NCBI GenBank assembly: GCA_002747255.1
Contig: PDUC01000058.1
Location: forward strand, 1-47,618
Direction: 5' to 3'
DNA: 47,618 nucleotides
From: Acidobacteriota bacterium
GTDB lineage: Bacteria; Acidobacteriota; Holophagae; Acanthopleuribacterales; Acanthopleuribacteraceae
This document shows positions 32,169 to 41,941 of the stretch, in pieces (the first letter of the stretch is position 1; each line of letters opens with the position of its first letter). Both the position numbers and the translations under genes were made by a program. Under the pieces are notes generated by a model. It did no database searches. It was not told the origin of the DNA and saw nothing but the letters and a program-made list of their open reading frames with translations.

Positions 32169-34877
32169 ATGGACAAAAACTCAAAAAGAAAGATCCATCA
32201 AATTCTGAATGAAACCAAAAAAATGAATAGTGAAGAGCTGGCTTCCTATCTTAAACAATTATCGCAGGCTGATCAGGAGCTCAGCATAGAAGCTACAGCT
32301 ATTTTTTCCTTAGAGAAAGAAGGCCTCATCTCTGAAAAAGATGCGATAGAGTGGTACCAACCCGAGTTGAATTCCAAACAGGAACAAACAGATCGCGCCT
32401 TTGAGGAAATAGGCATCGGCTCCCAGATTGGGCCTTACACACTCATGTCGGAATTGGGTTCGGGGGGAATGGGGACTGTCTATCTAGCAGAACAAACTCA
32501 GCCTGTCCTGCGTCATGTGGCATTGAAGCTTCTGCACATGGAAGATGAAGAAAAAGCTGAAATGCTTGCATCTGAAATTCAAGCGCTGGCAGTCATGAAC
32601 CACTCCTTTATCGCCAAGGTCTTTGAAACGGGCTTAAGTACCAAAGGCCAGCCCTGGTTCGCCATGGAGTACGTCAAAGGTCAACCCATCACCCAGTACT
32701 GTGACTTCAATCAACTTTCCATTCGCGATCGTCTCAAGCTTTTCATGAAAGTCTGCACGGGCATACAGCACGCACATATGAAGGGAATCATCCACAGGGA
32801 TATCAAGCCGGAAAACATTCTGATCAGTGCCGAAGAAGGTGAACCAACGCCTAAGATCATTGATTTTGGTGTGGCGAAATCCATTGACAGTGGAAGTCCC
32901 CAATTAAGACGACTCTGTCAGGATGATCGCATTGCCGGAACACCTACTTACATGAGTCCCGAGCAATTGACTAAACCCAATGAACTGGACACACGGGCAG
33001 ATGTCTATGCTCTTGGCTTGTTGTTGTTTGAGCTACTGGTGGGCGTTCAGCCTTTTGTGATGGGAGAAACATCCTATTTCTCCGTTCTTCACAGAATTAT
33101 CAATGAATCCATACCTGAACCCACGATTTATTTTGAGAAACTCGGTCAGGAGGCTCATGACGTTGCCAAATCCAGGAGTACTCATTTTTCTGTACTGCTA
33201 AAAGTCCTCAAAGGCGATCTGAAATCCATCATTCTAAAAGCAATGGCAAAAGACCGGGATGATCGATACGACTCAGTTTCTGATTTGTCGATGGACATAA
33301 AACGCTGGTTAAATGGAGAAGAAGTAACCGCATACAACGGGAACTTCGCCTACCGATGTCGTAAATTTTTCAAAAGACACTGGCTGGCATCAACTGCTGC
33401 CACTGTTTCAGGTTTGTCACTTATCATTGGCTTGAGCTTTTCGCTCTATCACTTCTTTCAGGCGGTTGAAGCAGAGCGCGCGGCGGCGTTGGAAGCGAAG
33501 AAAGCGTGGACCATTAACCAGTTTCTGAGTGATATGCTTGCATCCGCAGACCCGGACTTGCACGGCCCGGAAGTCAAGGTAGTTGATATACTGGATATCG
33601 CTTCCGCAGATCTCGACCTGGAACTAATCCAGAACCAGGATGTTGAAATGGCCTTGAGGGAAACACTTGGCGAAACCTACGCTCAGCTGGGTTTAAACGA
33701 AAAAGCTGAGATGGAAACGGCCAGAGCCCTGACATTAGCGGAACAACAGCAGGGAAAAGAGCATCGTGAGTACTTTAAGGCTGCATCGCTGCACGCCATG
33801 GTTTTGGGCCGGAAGGGTGAATACGATCAGGCGGATGAGCTGCTCTCCAATCTGAGAGCCAGAATCGCAGATTACCCCGAACTGTCCAGACGCGAGCGCA
33901 TTGAAGCCGAAATTCACCATGCCATGATCAAATCCGGTAAGGGAAAATACACTGAAGCTCACACTCTGCTGAATCAGGTAGCTCTGGAATTGGAAGAGCG
34001 TCCAGAAGAAGACGACACCATCTTGCTGACGGTTCAAAACAATTTGGCTCAAGTGATGATTAAAGAAAAAGCATACGAAGAGGCCGCCAATCTTCTGGAA
34101 AATGTCCTGGATAAGAGAAAGCAGATGTATGGTGAAGGACATCCGCGTACACTGACAAGTATGAACAACCTCGCCCTGCTGTATGCCAAAATGTCGAAAA
34201 TGGATGAAGCCAGAAAGATGCATGAAATTGTACTGGAAAAGAGAACCGACTTGTTGGGCTCAGAGCACCCTCAAACACTGCATGCAATGGATAATCTGGC
34301 TTTGGACTGGCTGAGGTCAAAAAAATTCGATAAAGCAGTTGAACTGTTATTACGTTCCTATCAGCTCCGCAAAAAACTTTTAGGTGAAAATGACAGTAAA
34401 ACGCTGAAAACCCAGAAAAATCTCGTTGTTGCGTTAATCGGCAATCAAGACTATAAACAGGCAGCAGAGATCAGCCGTGTCCTTTCAAAAAAAGCGGAAG
34501 CGGTTTACGGACTAACCCATCGGACCACCATGTTTGCCTATACTTCTCTCGGCTTGAGCTATTTCAACCAAAAACAGTTCACAAAAGCACTTTCAGTTTT
34601 TGAAGATATATCACAGAGAATTCAAAAAAAGCTGCCAAAGGACCACCCTCAAATAACCGCTTTAAATTCCTTGATCGGAAAAACGCTGCTGGTTTCTGGA
34701 GACTACAGGAAAGCTGAACCCATTCTCATTCAAACCTATGAGGCCTATCGCGATTCAAAGGGTGCAACTCACCCCATTACATTAAACAGTCTTCAGACGA
34801 TTATTGCTTTGTATCAAAAATGGAAAAAGCCCGACAAGCTTGAAACGTATCAGGCTTTGTTGAGTTCAAAACCTTAA
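32169..34877 (+). CDS. Hanks-type Ser/Thr protein kinase with C-terminal TPR sensor
   Basis: A 902-residue membrane kinase. The cytosolic kinase domain spans about 88-375: Gly loop LGSGGMGTVYLAE (97-102 is GSGGMG), VALKLL with the ATP Lys, catalytic HRDIKPENIL, metal-binding IDFGVAK and activation segment GTPTYMSPEQL. All catalytic residues are present. One membrane helix follows near residue 410-430 (WLASTAATVSGLSLIIGL). The extracytoplasmic half is an array of about eight TPRs of kinesin-light-chain type (GEGHPRTLTSMNNLALLYAK). The N-terminal ~85 residues are helical. AGAGGAATC precedes the ATG. The ligand and targets are unknown. Confidence 0.9.
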   Translation: MDKNSKRKIHQILNETKKMNSEELASYLKQLSQADQELSIEATAIFSLEKEGLISEKDAIEWYQPELNSKQEQTDRAFEEIGIGSQIGPYTLMSELGSGGMGTVYLAEQTQPVLRHVALKLLHMEDEEKAEMLASEIQALAVMNHSFIAKVFETGLSTKGQPWFAMEYVKGQPITQYCDFNQLSIRDRLKLFMKVCTGIQHAHMKGIIHRDIKPENILISAEEGEPTPKIIDFGVAKSIDSGSPQLRRLCQDDRIAGTPTYMSPEQLTKPNELDTRADVYALGLLLFELLVGVQPFVMGETSYFSVLHRIINESIPEPTIYFEKLGQEAHDVAKSRSTHFSVLLKVLKGDLKSIILKAMAKDRDDRYDSVSDLSMDIKRWLNGEEVTAYNGNFAYRCRKFFKRHWLASTAATVSGLSLIIGLSFSLYHFFQAVEAERAAALEAKKAWTINQFLSDMLASADPDLHGPEVKVVDILDIASADLDLELIQNQDVEMALRETLGETYAQLGLNEKAEMETARALTLAEQQQGKEHREYFKAASLHAMVLGRKGEYDQADELLSNLRARIADYPELSRRERIEAEIHHAMIKSGKGKYTEAHTLLNQVALELEERPEEDDTILLTVQNNLAQVMIKEKAYEEAANLLENVLDKRKQMYGEGHPRTLTSMNNLALLYAKMSKMDEARKMHEIVLEKRTDLLGSEHPQTLHAMDNLALDWLRSKKFDKAVELLLRSYQLRKKLLGENDSKTLKTQKNLVVALIGNQDYKQAAEISRVLSKKAEAVYGLTHRTTMFAYTSLGLSYFNQKQFTKALSVFEDISQRIQKKLPKDHPQITALNSLIGKTLLVSGDYRKAEPILIQTYEAYRDSKGATHPITLNSLQTIIALYQKWKKPDKLETYQALLSSKP

Positions 34878-34930
34878 ACCGGAAAAATTTCAGTTCGATA
34901 GAAGTGCACTGCCTAAGGGCAAAAAGGAGC

Positions 34931-36040
34931 CTAGGATTTGGATTCTTTCCGTTTTCTGGCTTTTTCTCTCAACTTGGCTGCCAACCCGAGCTTGTTTTCT
35001 TGACGGGCCCTTGCAATGGCTAAGGCATTGGCAGGAACATCTTTGCTAATCGTACTGCCTGCTCCCACGTAGCTGTCATTACCCAGGTTAACGGGTGCGA
35101 TCAGCTGTGAATCACTTCCAATGAAAACGCGATCACCCAGCGTTGTCCGGCTTTTATTGTAACCGTCGTAATTGCAGGTGATAGTGCCTGCGCCGATATT
35201 GCAGTCCTGGCCGATGACGGTATCTCCCAAATAGGTGAGATGACTGGCCTTGGAACCTTTGCCCAGCTTGGCCTTTTTGGTTTCAACAAAATTGCCAACT
35301 CTCGTGTTTTCTTCAAGTTGAGATCCAGGTCTAATGTGTGCAAAAGGGCCGACAGAAGCATTTCGGCCAATCCAGCTGTCCTGGATAACCGAGTAAGGTC
35401 TTATTTCCGCTCCTGTTTCTATGGTGGAGTCGGTAATAATGCAGCCCTGACCGACAGACGCACCTGTGCCTATGCGGCTCATGCCTTTGATCTGAACTTG
35501 GGGGTCTATTCGGACGCCCTGCTCCACGTGCACAAATTCTTCTACCCACACCATGGAAGGCTCGAGAAAATAGACACCTTTCGCCATGAGTTCTTCTCTC
35601 TTGAGTTGAAAGAAGTGCTGATTGAGAATCCCGTGATCGCGATTTGTTTTCAGAGGGTACAGGTGAAGCGGGTCAAATCTGGGTTTGTACGGACGATTCT
35701 CTTTCACCCAATCCTGGAGCGCCATGGAGCATAGAGACGGATCGCCCAGACTCCCGACGATGCCCCAATCTGGACGTTCTGACATAAAAACAGCTATTTT
35801 CTTGTGTTGTCTTGTTTCTTTTTCGAGTTTTCTTAGAAATGGCAGCGATAACAGGGGAAATAAGCCCTCAATCCAGAGAAAAGGCTGTTCTAACAGCGAT
35901 TTTTCAGGCCATTGCGATTCACCCAGAAAGGATACACTGAATATTTCATCGGTAAAAGCTTCGCTCATTCTGTTCGCAGCAGTCTGTCCGGCGATGGACA
36001 GTTCTCCAAGTTGAAGGGGGTAACGAACAAAAATATTCAT
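34931..36040 (-). CDS. GlmU-like acetyltransferase with degenerate N-terminal domain
   Basis: A 369-residue protein. The C-terminal half (about 165-350) is the left-handed beta-helix of GlmU, with [71 protein letters not shown] and [12 protein letters not shown]. This domain acetylates glucosamine-1-phosphate. The N-terminal ~160 residues do not show the GxGTRM uridyltransferase motif and are shorter than the ~230 usual. The UDP-GlcNAc pyrophosphorylase step therefore seems absent from this protein. ATG 36040 was preferred to TTG 36043. It is 10 nt after the upstream TPR gene. It could use another sugar phosphate. Confidence 0.75.
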   Translation of the reverse strand: MNIFVRYPLQLGELSIAGQTAANRMSEAFTDEIFSVSFLGESQWPEKSLLEQPFLWIEGLFPLLSLPFLRKLEKETRQHKKIAVFMSERPDWGIVGSLGDPSLCSMALQDWVKENRPYKPRFDPLHLYPLKTNRDHGILNQHFFQLKREELMAKGVYFLEPSMVWVEEFVHVEQGVRIDPQVQIKGMSRIGTGASVGQGCIITDSTIETGAEIRPYSVIQDSWIGRNASVGPFAHIRPGSQLEENTRVGNFVETKKAKLGKGSKASHLTYLGDTVIGQDCNIGAGTITCNYDGYNKSRTTLGDRVFIGSDSQLIAPVNLGNDSYVGAGSTISKDVPANALAIARARQENKLGLAAKLREKARKRKESKS

Positions 36041-36050
36041 CAATCAACCG

Positions 36051-36542
36051 CTATTCTTCGGTTTGTAAAAATGAGAAAAGCTCATGAGAGAGGTAGTTTT
36101 GATAAGAAGGAGAGTGGATGGCATAACCTCTGTTTTTGGGATCAAGAGCAATGGCTTCCGTTAACAGGGAAAGAGCCTCTTCGACATGGTCCTGTTCAAT
36201 GGCTATTTCCGATTTGAGATATTCAGCGGCACCTTTTTCCAGGTCACGCATGGTATCGATCATTTTGGTCGCTTCTTCATAGAGCTTTTCATTCATTAAA
36301 GCCGACAGATGTACAAAACTGGGCTTCAACTGGTTGATCTCGATTTTGGCTGGCTGATTCAGCTTCTGATTGCAAATGGAAAGGAACTGCTCCATTCTGG
36401 TTTTCTGCCACTGTGCTAGAGATTCATCACTGATGAGCTTTTCAAAGGACGTCTTCGCTTTTTTAAAATCTTTTTTATAAAAAGCGTTAAAGGCACTGTC
36501 CACTGATTTCATGGTTTTCTTACTCAGTTCGTTTTTACTCAT
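36051..36542 (-). CDS. small TPR-like protein
   Basis: A 163-residue cytosolic protein. The N-terminal region (NAFYKKDFKKAKTSFEKLIS) and the C-terminal part (AIEQDHVEEALSLLTEAIAL) look like TPR helices; the middle is less clear. GAGGAAAAC precedes the ATG. It is 10 nt upstream of the GlmU-like gene, so the two probably share one transcript. Function unknown. Confidence 0.65.
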   Translation of the reverse strand: MSKNELSKKTMKSVDSAFNAFYKKDFKKAKTSFEKLISDESLAQWQKTRMEQFLSICNQKLNQPAKIEINQLKPSFVHLSALMNEKLYEEATKMIDTMRDLEKGAAEYLKSEIAIEQDHVEEALSLLTEAIALDPKNRGYAIHSPSYQNYLSHELFSFLQTEE

Positions 36543-36901
36543 TTGTTGTTTTCCTCTCTCGTTACTAAGGCAGAATGCCTTTTATTGACCGTGTCGCGCG
36601 TTATCAAGTCCGATCTTGATCAGCTTCTCGCACATGCAATCGCATAATATACCTTATCCAGACACAAAGTGCGAGAAGTTATTTTCAGCTCGAAAGATGC
36701 GAGTTCATCCATGGCAGTCTGCCTGGGCGGCAGCTGTTTCTGTTGTTTTTTCTAAAACACAATCTGACTTCAGGTATGGGCGTTCCACTTGTTTCACACG
36801 GTATTTCCCGAGTTTACAATGTCAAAGAATTCCGGTGACCTTGAACTTGAAAAAGGTCTCACCTGGTCAAGCTGCACAATTCTTGCGAGGCACTTTTTGG
36901 A
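36543..36901. other. intergenic region, no supported gene
   Basis: 359 bp between the small TPR gene and the lipoprotein gene, both on the minus strand. Open frames on the plus strand (from 36616 and 36819) have no ribosome-binding site. TATTAT on the minus strand (36649-36644) may be the -10 of the TPR gene. No terminator hairpin was clear. Confidence 0.4.
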
Positions 36902-37348
36902 CTATCTAAAGGCAGCGTGTATCCCTTTCTCTGTTTCCATGGAGACCCCTTCTTTTTTCAGACTTTTCCTGTAGGCCCGAATAGAAACCTGCTTTTTTTC
37001 TTTCGGCAATGCAGAGCGGTACTTTCTTGCCTGTATAAAGGCGTATGCTCCCTTTTCATCGGAAACCGTGAATCGGGAAAACTCCGGCCCAAATACATAA
37101 GAAATACTGTTGATATTGAAGTGATGAGTGCCCGGTTTCAGTCCTTTAACAACCAATTGCTTATTTTTTCCGGAATACTTGATAGGTACATCCACGCCAT
37201 CTATTTCAAGGGATATCACGTACTTGACCTTGCTGACAAACTCGATGATCAAAGTGTTGCCCGGAACTTGATCTATTTTGAAAGATTCTTTCTTGCTGCA
37301 GGAAAGAGCCAGCAGACAAAAGGTGCCTATGTAGAAAGCCCGCTTCAT
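36902..37348 (-). CDS. small lipoprotein, function unknown
   Basis: A 148-residue protein with a lipoprotein signal: KRAFYIGTFCLLALSC, with Cys at position 17. The rest is beta-rich (VKYVISLEIDGVDVPIKYSG), possibly a small Ig-like or carboxypeptidase-regulatory-like fold, and ends in a basic helix. ATG 37348 overlaps the epimerase stop (ATGA), so it is coupled to that gene. The frame extends to 37414, but the lipoprotein signal fixes the start. Confidence 0.7.
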   Translation of the reverse strand: MKRAFYIGTFCLLALSCSKKESFKIDQVPGNTLIIEFVSKVKYVISLEIDGVDVPIKYSGKNKQLVVKGLKPGTHHFNINSISYVFGPEFSRFTVSDEKGAYAFIQARKYRSALPKEKKQVSIRAYRKSLKKEGVSMETEKGIHAAFR

Positions 37349-37743
37349 TCTTTTTCCTTCAGTTCGAGTAAAACACCGTGAGTTGACTTGGGATGCACAA
37401 AAGCAACGCGACATCCACCTGCGCCAATAACGGGTTTTTCATTAATGAGTCTGACGCCCTTTTCCGCGTATTCCTGAAGCGCTTCTTCCAGATTGTCCAC
37501 TTCCACGCAAAGGTGATGGATGCCTCCGCCTTTTTTGGCGATGTACTTGGCAATGGGGCTGTCTTCCGCAGTGGGTTCCAGCAGTTCGATATGCGATTCA
37601 CCACAGTGAAAAAAAGCTACTCTAACTTTTTGTTCTTCAACTGTTTCTATGTGATCGAAGTGAAATTTCAGATCTTTGTAGGCGCTGGCAGCTGCATCGA
37701 GATTTGGAACTGCAATTCCGATATGATCAATTTTATTGGGCAT
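37345..37743 (-). CDS. mce: methylmalonyl-CoA epimerase
   Basis: Interconverts (R)- and (S)-methylmalonyl-CoA in propionate and odd-chain/branched-chain degradation. The 132 residues form two VOC-type modules: KIDHIGIAVPNLDAAASAY with metal-ligand His, HIELLEPTAEDSPIAKYIAK with Glu and His, GGGIHHLCVEVDNLEEALQ with His, and VLLELKE with the last Glu. No mutase gene is in the window. It is coupled to the lipoprotein gene by a 4-nt overlap and starts 1 nt after the folD stop, so the three genes form one transcript. Confidence 0.92.
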   Translation of the reverse strand: MPNKIDHIGIAVPNLDAAASAYKDLKFHFDHIETVEEQKVRVAFFHCGESHIELLEPTAEDSPIAKYIAKKGGGIHHLCVEVDNLEEALQEYAEKGVRLINEKPVIGAGGCRVAFVHPKSTHGVLLELKEKE

Positions 37744-37744
37744 G

Positions 37745-38665
37745 TTAATTCTCCTTTAAAATCAGTTTGGCCGCTTCAACACAATTGCACATCAGCTGAC
37801 CAATGGTCAGGGTGCCCACACCGCCAGGTACGGGTGTGACGCGTTCGGCTTTTTTTATAGCGGACGAATAGTGCACGTCCCCATAAAGCATCCGTCCTCT
37901 TTCCTTGAACTTTTTGGCTTTTCTACTGTCTGGATCCAACAGTTGAGCGGCCAGATCCGTGTCGGTGACTTCATTGATTCCAACGTCAATGACATGAGCG
38001 CCTTCTTTTATCCAGTCGCCTTTGACCAGGCCCGGTACGCCAACGGCTGCAACGATGAGATCCGCTTCGCTACAAACCTGCTCCGGGTTTTGAGTTCGAC
38101 TGTGCATTACCGTGACAGTTGCGTGCTCTCTGAGCAGAAGTTGAACCATGGGTTTACCCACAATGTCAGACCTGCCGACCACCACCGCTCTCTTTCCTTT
38201 CAGTTCATAACCCGACTCCGCAATTAGAGCCATAACTCCCATGGGAGTACAGGGAATCAGACCGGGCTGACCCAGCGACAATCTGCCGACATTGACGGGA
38301 TGGAATCCATCGACGTCTTTATTGGGATCGATGGCTTGGATTACCTTGTCGGTTGAAATGTGTTTGGGCAGCGGCATTTGAACCAGGATGCCGTGTACCG
38401 AAGCATCTTCATTGAGACGTTGGACTTCGCGAAGCAAGACTTCCTCGGACACATCGGCCCCAAGCCGAATACACGTCGATTTCATTCCAATAGCCTTGCA
38501 ACCTTCTGTTTTCTTGCTGACATAGACTTGACTGGCGGGGTTTTCTCCCACCAGGATAACCACCAAATGAGGTGTAACGTCTTGCTGCAAAAGTGCAGAT
38601 ACTCCCTGCCGTGCTTTTTGAAAGAGCTTTTCTGCTGTTGCTTTACATGACCATCGTTTTCCCAT
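37745..38665 (-). CDS. folD: methylenetetrahydrofolate dehydrogenase/cyclohydrolase FolD
   Basis: Bifunctional one-carbon enzyme converting 5,10-methylene-THF to 10-formyl-THF with NADP. The 306 residues carry YVSKKTEGCKAIGM with the catalytic Lys, GILVQMPLPKHI, the PCTPMGVMALI loop, the Rossmann segment AVVVGRSDIVGKPMVQLLL and PVPGGVGTLTIGQLM. ATG 38665 follows GGAGGGATAAA; the ORF extends to 38698 without support. Probably first gene of folD-mce-lipoprotein. Confidence 0.94.
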   Translation of the reverse strand: MGKRWSCKATAEKLFQKARQGVSALLQQDVTPHLVVILVGENPASQVYVSKKTEGCKAIGMKSTCIRLGADVSEEVLLREVQRLNEDASVHGILVQMPLPKHISTDKVIQAIDPNKDVDGFHPVNVGRLSLGQPGLIPCTPMGVMALIAESGYELKGKRAVVVGRSDIVGKPMVQLLLREHATVTVMHSRTQNPEQVCSEADLIVAAVGVPGLVKGDWIKEGAHVIDVGINEVTDTDLAAQLLDPDSRKAKKFKERGRMLYGDVHYSSAIKKAERVTPVPGGVGTLTIGQLMCNCVEAAKLILKEN

Positions 38666-38757
38666 TTTATCCCTCCACGGGGTAGTTATCAAACGCAAGA
38701 GACAGTTTACAAAACCCGTCGAAGAAGTAAAGAGATTTGTCTCTAAAAAAATGCGAA

Positions 38758-39468
38758 TCAGGGAACCTGACGGGTGTCCAGCTTGAGCATGGAGTAATCC
38801 TTGGGTATTTCAAAGTGTGTGTAGTCGGTATTTTTTCGCAGTTCGAAATGTTTAAATGCGGCTACCATCTCTATTTTGTCGTTTCCCAGTTTCATGGTGG
38901 TGTGGATAGAAACAGGAATCCCCCAGGTCTGCCTTAAGATACTGCCTATCACGTGTTTAACATCCCCCGGTACATCGGAACCCAAGAGGGCAATCATGAA
39001 TCGCTTGTAATCATTGGTTGAGAGAAATGGATGGGGGAACGTCCACCACACGGTCTCAACATCCATGTGTTCCGGATAATCCAGTTTATAAGCCTGGCAG
39101 GGAAAACCCTGTACTATTTTTCTCTTGTTCAGCTTTGTCAGATAGGAACCTGAATATTCAAGTATGCCGTTGGTAATAGGCGTCAGCCCGGTGAAAAAAC
39201 GACGCAGATGTCCCTTTGTTGTTGAAGAGTTGGAAATTTGATAGGTCTTGCCTTCATGATCGATATAGATGAAAAGCTGTAATCTAAAATCAAAAATAAG
39301 TGAGAAAGAACCTCTGTCAACTCGCACTCTGCTTTTTCCAATGGCGATATGATTGGTCCAACTGGCGGTCCTTTCCCCATTGAGCGTGATCGCAAGTTCC
39401 TGGACCATAAAAACAGCGTCTTTTTCAGGCGGTCGCAGCAACAAAATGGAAAATAAAAGTAGCGTCAT
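38758..39468 (-). CDS. exported hypothetical protein (LolA-like/DUF4412-like)
   Basis: A 236-residue protein with a short hydrophobic N-terminus (MTLLLFSILLL). The body is beta-rich: VRVDRGSFSLIFDFRLQLFIYIDHEGKTYQ resembles the strand order of periplasmic DUF4412/LolA-like proteins, read here in parts. It lies 92 nt upstream of folD on the same strand. The function is unknown, and the family suggestion rests only on the look of the first 100 residues. Confidence 0.6.
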   Translation of the reverse strand: MTLLLFSILLLRPPEKDAVFMVQELAITLNGERTASWTNHIAIGKSRVRVDRGSFSLIFDFRLQLFIYIDHEGKTYQISNSSTTKGHLRRFFTGLTPITNGILEYSGSYLTKLNKRKIVQGFPCQAYKLDYPEHMDVETVWWTFPHPFLSTNDYKRFMIALLGSDVPGDVKHVIGSILRQTWGIPVSIHTTMKLGNDKIEMVAAFKHFELRKNTDYTHFEIPKDYSMLKLDTRQVP

Positions 39469-39813
39469 TATTCATCCCGGAATCACAGGCGGTGAGTTCC
39501 CAATTTCAATGTGATCTATTCTACACCAATCATCTGCGAATTGACCGGAAAAGTGTCTTCCGACACCAGTGAGATGCCTAAATAACTGATTTAAATTGGC
39601 TTTTACAAAAACAAGTTTACTGAATCGTCCCTGAGAGCTTTGTATAAGTGCTGCCTTATCAATGGTTTAGACAATTGATCTTGCAATAATTGCATTTTTT
39701 GTATTTTGCGATATTAATGCTCATGTTTGCGGCAAACTGGAGTAAAATGAAATGGATAATAGACAGCTTCAAGTAAGTTCTCTAATAAAGGAAAGTGTGT
39801 TTGGTATTAGCTT
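39469..39813. other. intergenic region upstream of speA
   Basis: 345 bp between divergent genes. It holds an A+T-rich tract (39670-39720) with several -10-like hexamers but no clear -35 pair. A CTAATA/TATTAG hairpin (39782-39810) just before speA is discussed as a finding. No gene seen except that tiny frame. Confidence 0.4.
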
Positions 39814-41754
39814 ATGAACGATATCGTAAAAAGACCTGAGACAGAATGGAACAGCTTGAGTGCTATTGATTTTTACAAAATCGAGCGCTGGGGAGCGGGA
39901 TACTTTTCTGTCAATGACGAGGGCAATCTCTGTGTGTGCCTTCCTGAAGATCCGACAATTAAAGTTGACTTGAAGCTGGTTGTCGATGAAATGAGAAAAC
40001 GAAAAATAGAACCACCCTTCATTATAAGGGTCATGAATATTCTTGAAGATCGCATCGTTAAACTTGCGACGTGCTTTCAGGAAGCCATAGAATCATGTCA
40101 GTATCAAGGCCGTTACCTGCCTCTTTTTCCGGTTAAAGTTAACCAGCAAAAACAGGTTATCGAGAGTATCAAGGAATATGGCCATTCCTATGGAATGGGT
40201 CTGGAAGTGGGCTCAAAAGCCGAGTTGATCGCCGCGCTTGCCTATACGTCACGGCCGGAAGCCCTGTTGGTCTGCAATGGTTACAAAGACATGGAGTTTG
40301 CGGAAATTGTGGGGATGGCTCACAAGATGGGGAAAAAAATCATTCCTGTCATTGAAAAGTATTCGGAAATTGAAACCTTCCTGCTGCACCACAGCCATAC
40401 CGGCATCATGCCTGAAATCGGTGTTCGTTTAAAACTGTCTGTTCGCGGAATGGGTCAATGGGCCAATTCAGGTGGTGACCGTTCAAAATTCGGTCTGCGT
40501 ATTCCCGAAATTATGCAGCTTGTGAAACGCTTAAAAGAAAAGGGACTCCTGTCTAAACTCAAACTCCTGCACTTTCACATGGGAAGCCAGATTACTCAAA
40601 TTAATGCCGTGAAACAGGCTCTTACCGAAGCGGGTAGAGTGTATGGCGAGCTGGTCGCCCTGGGTGCTGAAATGGAATTTCTGGATGTAGGCGGCGGGCT
40701 GGGTGTCGATTACGATGGCTCTACCCATAACACCTTTACAACTATCAACTACACCATCCAGGAATACGCTAATGATGTCATTTACCGTATCAAACAGGTT
40801 TGCGATCAGTTCCATGTGGAGCACCCGGTTATTCTCTCTGAATCCGGACGCTTCCTTTCCGCTCACTATTCCTTCATTATCGCAAACATCGCCACCTTTG
40901 GTCGTCTTCAAAACCGGGAACCCATTCAGCAGCCAAAAGACGATGAACCTGGACTGATGAAGGAACTCTATGAAATATATGAGTTTATTGAAAAAGACGG
41001 AACCCAGTTTCTTGAGAACTATCACGACGCCGTTCAGGCAAGAACAGAAGTCGTCAATCTCTTCAATCTCGGTTATCTCACCATGGAACAACGAGCCAGG
41101 TGTGAACGTATCTTTTGGGCTATTATGATGCTTGTTCAGAGGCAGCTGGACCAAATGAAGTCGGTGCCGGTCGAACTGGAAGACCTGGAATTGAATCTGA
41201 CAGACACTTACTTCGCCAATTTCTCTCTTTTCCAATCGCTACCCGACGCGTGGGCCATCAACCAGATCTTCCCGCTCATTCCAATCCACAGGCTGAACGA
41301 GAAACCAAGCCGAAGAGGGGTTGTTGTCGATCTCACTTGTGATTCCGACGGCTGCATCAAGGAGTACATCGGATCCACCCAGAATCGTCCTTTCGTCTGG
41401 CTCCACCCTGAGAAACAGGGCGAGCCCTACTACATTGGTATTTTTCTTGTTGGTGCTTACCAGGAGACGCTTGGCGAACTGCACAATTTATTTGGAGAAA
41501 CCAATGCGGTTCAGCTGGATCTTCTGGGAAACAACAAGTACCAGGTGTCCAGTTTCGAAAAAGGCGACAGTGTCAAAGATGTCCTCAAGGATGTCGGTTA
41601 TAGCAGCGCGTCTTTGCTCAACCGAATGCGGAGTCAGGTTGAACATGCAGTTCAAACTGGATGTCTGTCACTGGAAGACTCCGCGGTTGTTATGGATCAG
41701 TATGAAAAGGTACTCAAGGGATACACCTATTTTAAGCCGATCTCTGATTGTTAG
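39814..41754 (+). CDS. speA: biosynthetic arginine decarboxylase SpeA
   Basis: PLP enzyme that decarboxylates arginine to agmatine for polyamine synthesis. The 646 residues match the ~630-660 of the SpeA family. LFPVKVNQQKQVIESIKEYG contains the PLP Lys (in PVKVNQ). GLEVGSKAELIAAL, LLHFHMGSQITQIN, the phosphate-loop VGGGLGVDY and the distal SESGRFLSAHYS follow. An in-frame TAG at 39808 blocks upstream starts. The only SD-like sequence (AAAGGA, 39787-39792) is 21 nt from the ATG, too far for normal use. No agmatinase gene is nearby. Confidence 0.95.
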   Translation: MNDIVKRPETEWNSLSAIDFYKIERWGAGYFSVNDEGNLCVCLPEDPTIKVDLKLVVDEMRKRKIEPPFIIRVMNILEDRIVKLATCFQEAIESCQYQGRYLPLFPVKVNQQKQVIESIKEYGHSYGMGLEVGSKAELIAALAYTSRPEALLVCNGYKDMEFAEIVGMAHKMGKKIIPVIEKYSEIETFLLHHSHTGIMPEIGVRLKLSVRGMGQWANSGGDRSKFGLRIPEIMQLVKRLKEKGLLSKLKLLHFHMGSQITQINAVKQALTEAGRVYGELVALGAEMEFLDVGGGLGVDYDGSTHNTFTTINYTIQEYANDVIYRIKQVCDQFHVEHPVILSESGRFLSAHYSFIIANIATFGRLQNREPIQQPKDDEPGLMKELYEIYEFIEKDGTQFLENYHDAVQARTEVVNLFNLGYLTMEQRARCERIFWAIMMLVQRQLDQMKSVPVELEDLELNLTDTYFANFSLFQSLPDAWAINQIFPLIPIHRLNEKPSRRGVVVDLTCDSDGCIKEYIGSTQNRPFVWLHPEKQGEPYYIGIFLVGAYQETLGELHNLFGETNAVQLDLLGNNKYQVSSFEKGDSVKDVLKDVGYSSASLLNRMRSQVEHAVQTGCLSLEDSAVVMDQYEKVLKGYTYFKPISDC

Positions 41755-41902
41755 AAACCACTTTCCTGTCAATAGATACATGACACAGACTAACTTATTG
41801 TAACTGGGCTTGCTCAGGAAACGGTAAAACGCGTTTGACCACACCCTCTGGAAGTAATGAAAAACACGTGTTTTGTGCCAGAAGTTGAGGTCCGATAACG
41901 CT

Positions 41903-41931
41903 TGACCGCAGTGTCAGGATTTGGTAATTTG
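41903..41931 (+). promoter_or_regulatory. promoter of tRNA-Gly
   Basis: TTGACC (41903-41908), a 17-nt spacer and TAATTT (41926-41931), ending 10 nt before the first base of the tRNA. Spacing and position fit a tRNA promoter. Confidence 0.55.
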
Positions 41932-41941
41932 CTCGTAGTCA

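Noticed and set aside
36616-36974. Plus-strand frames (97 and 61 codons) in and beyond the 36543-36901 gap
   Set aside because: No ribosome-binding site, and the second runs into the lipoprotein gene on the other strand. Composition is not protein-like.
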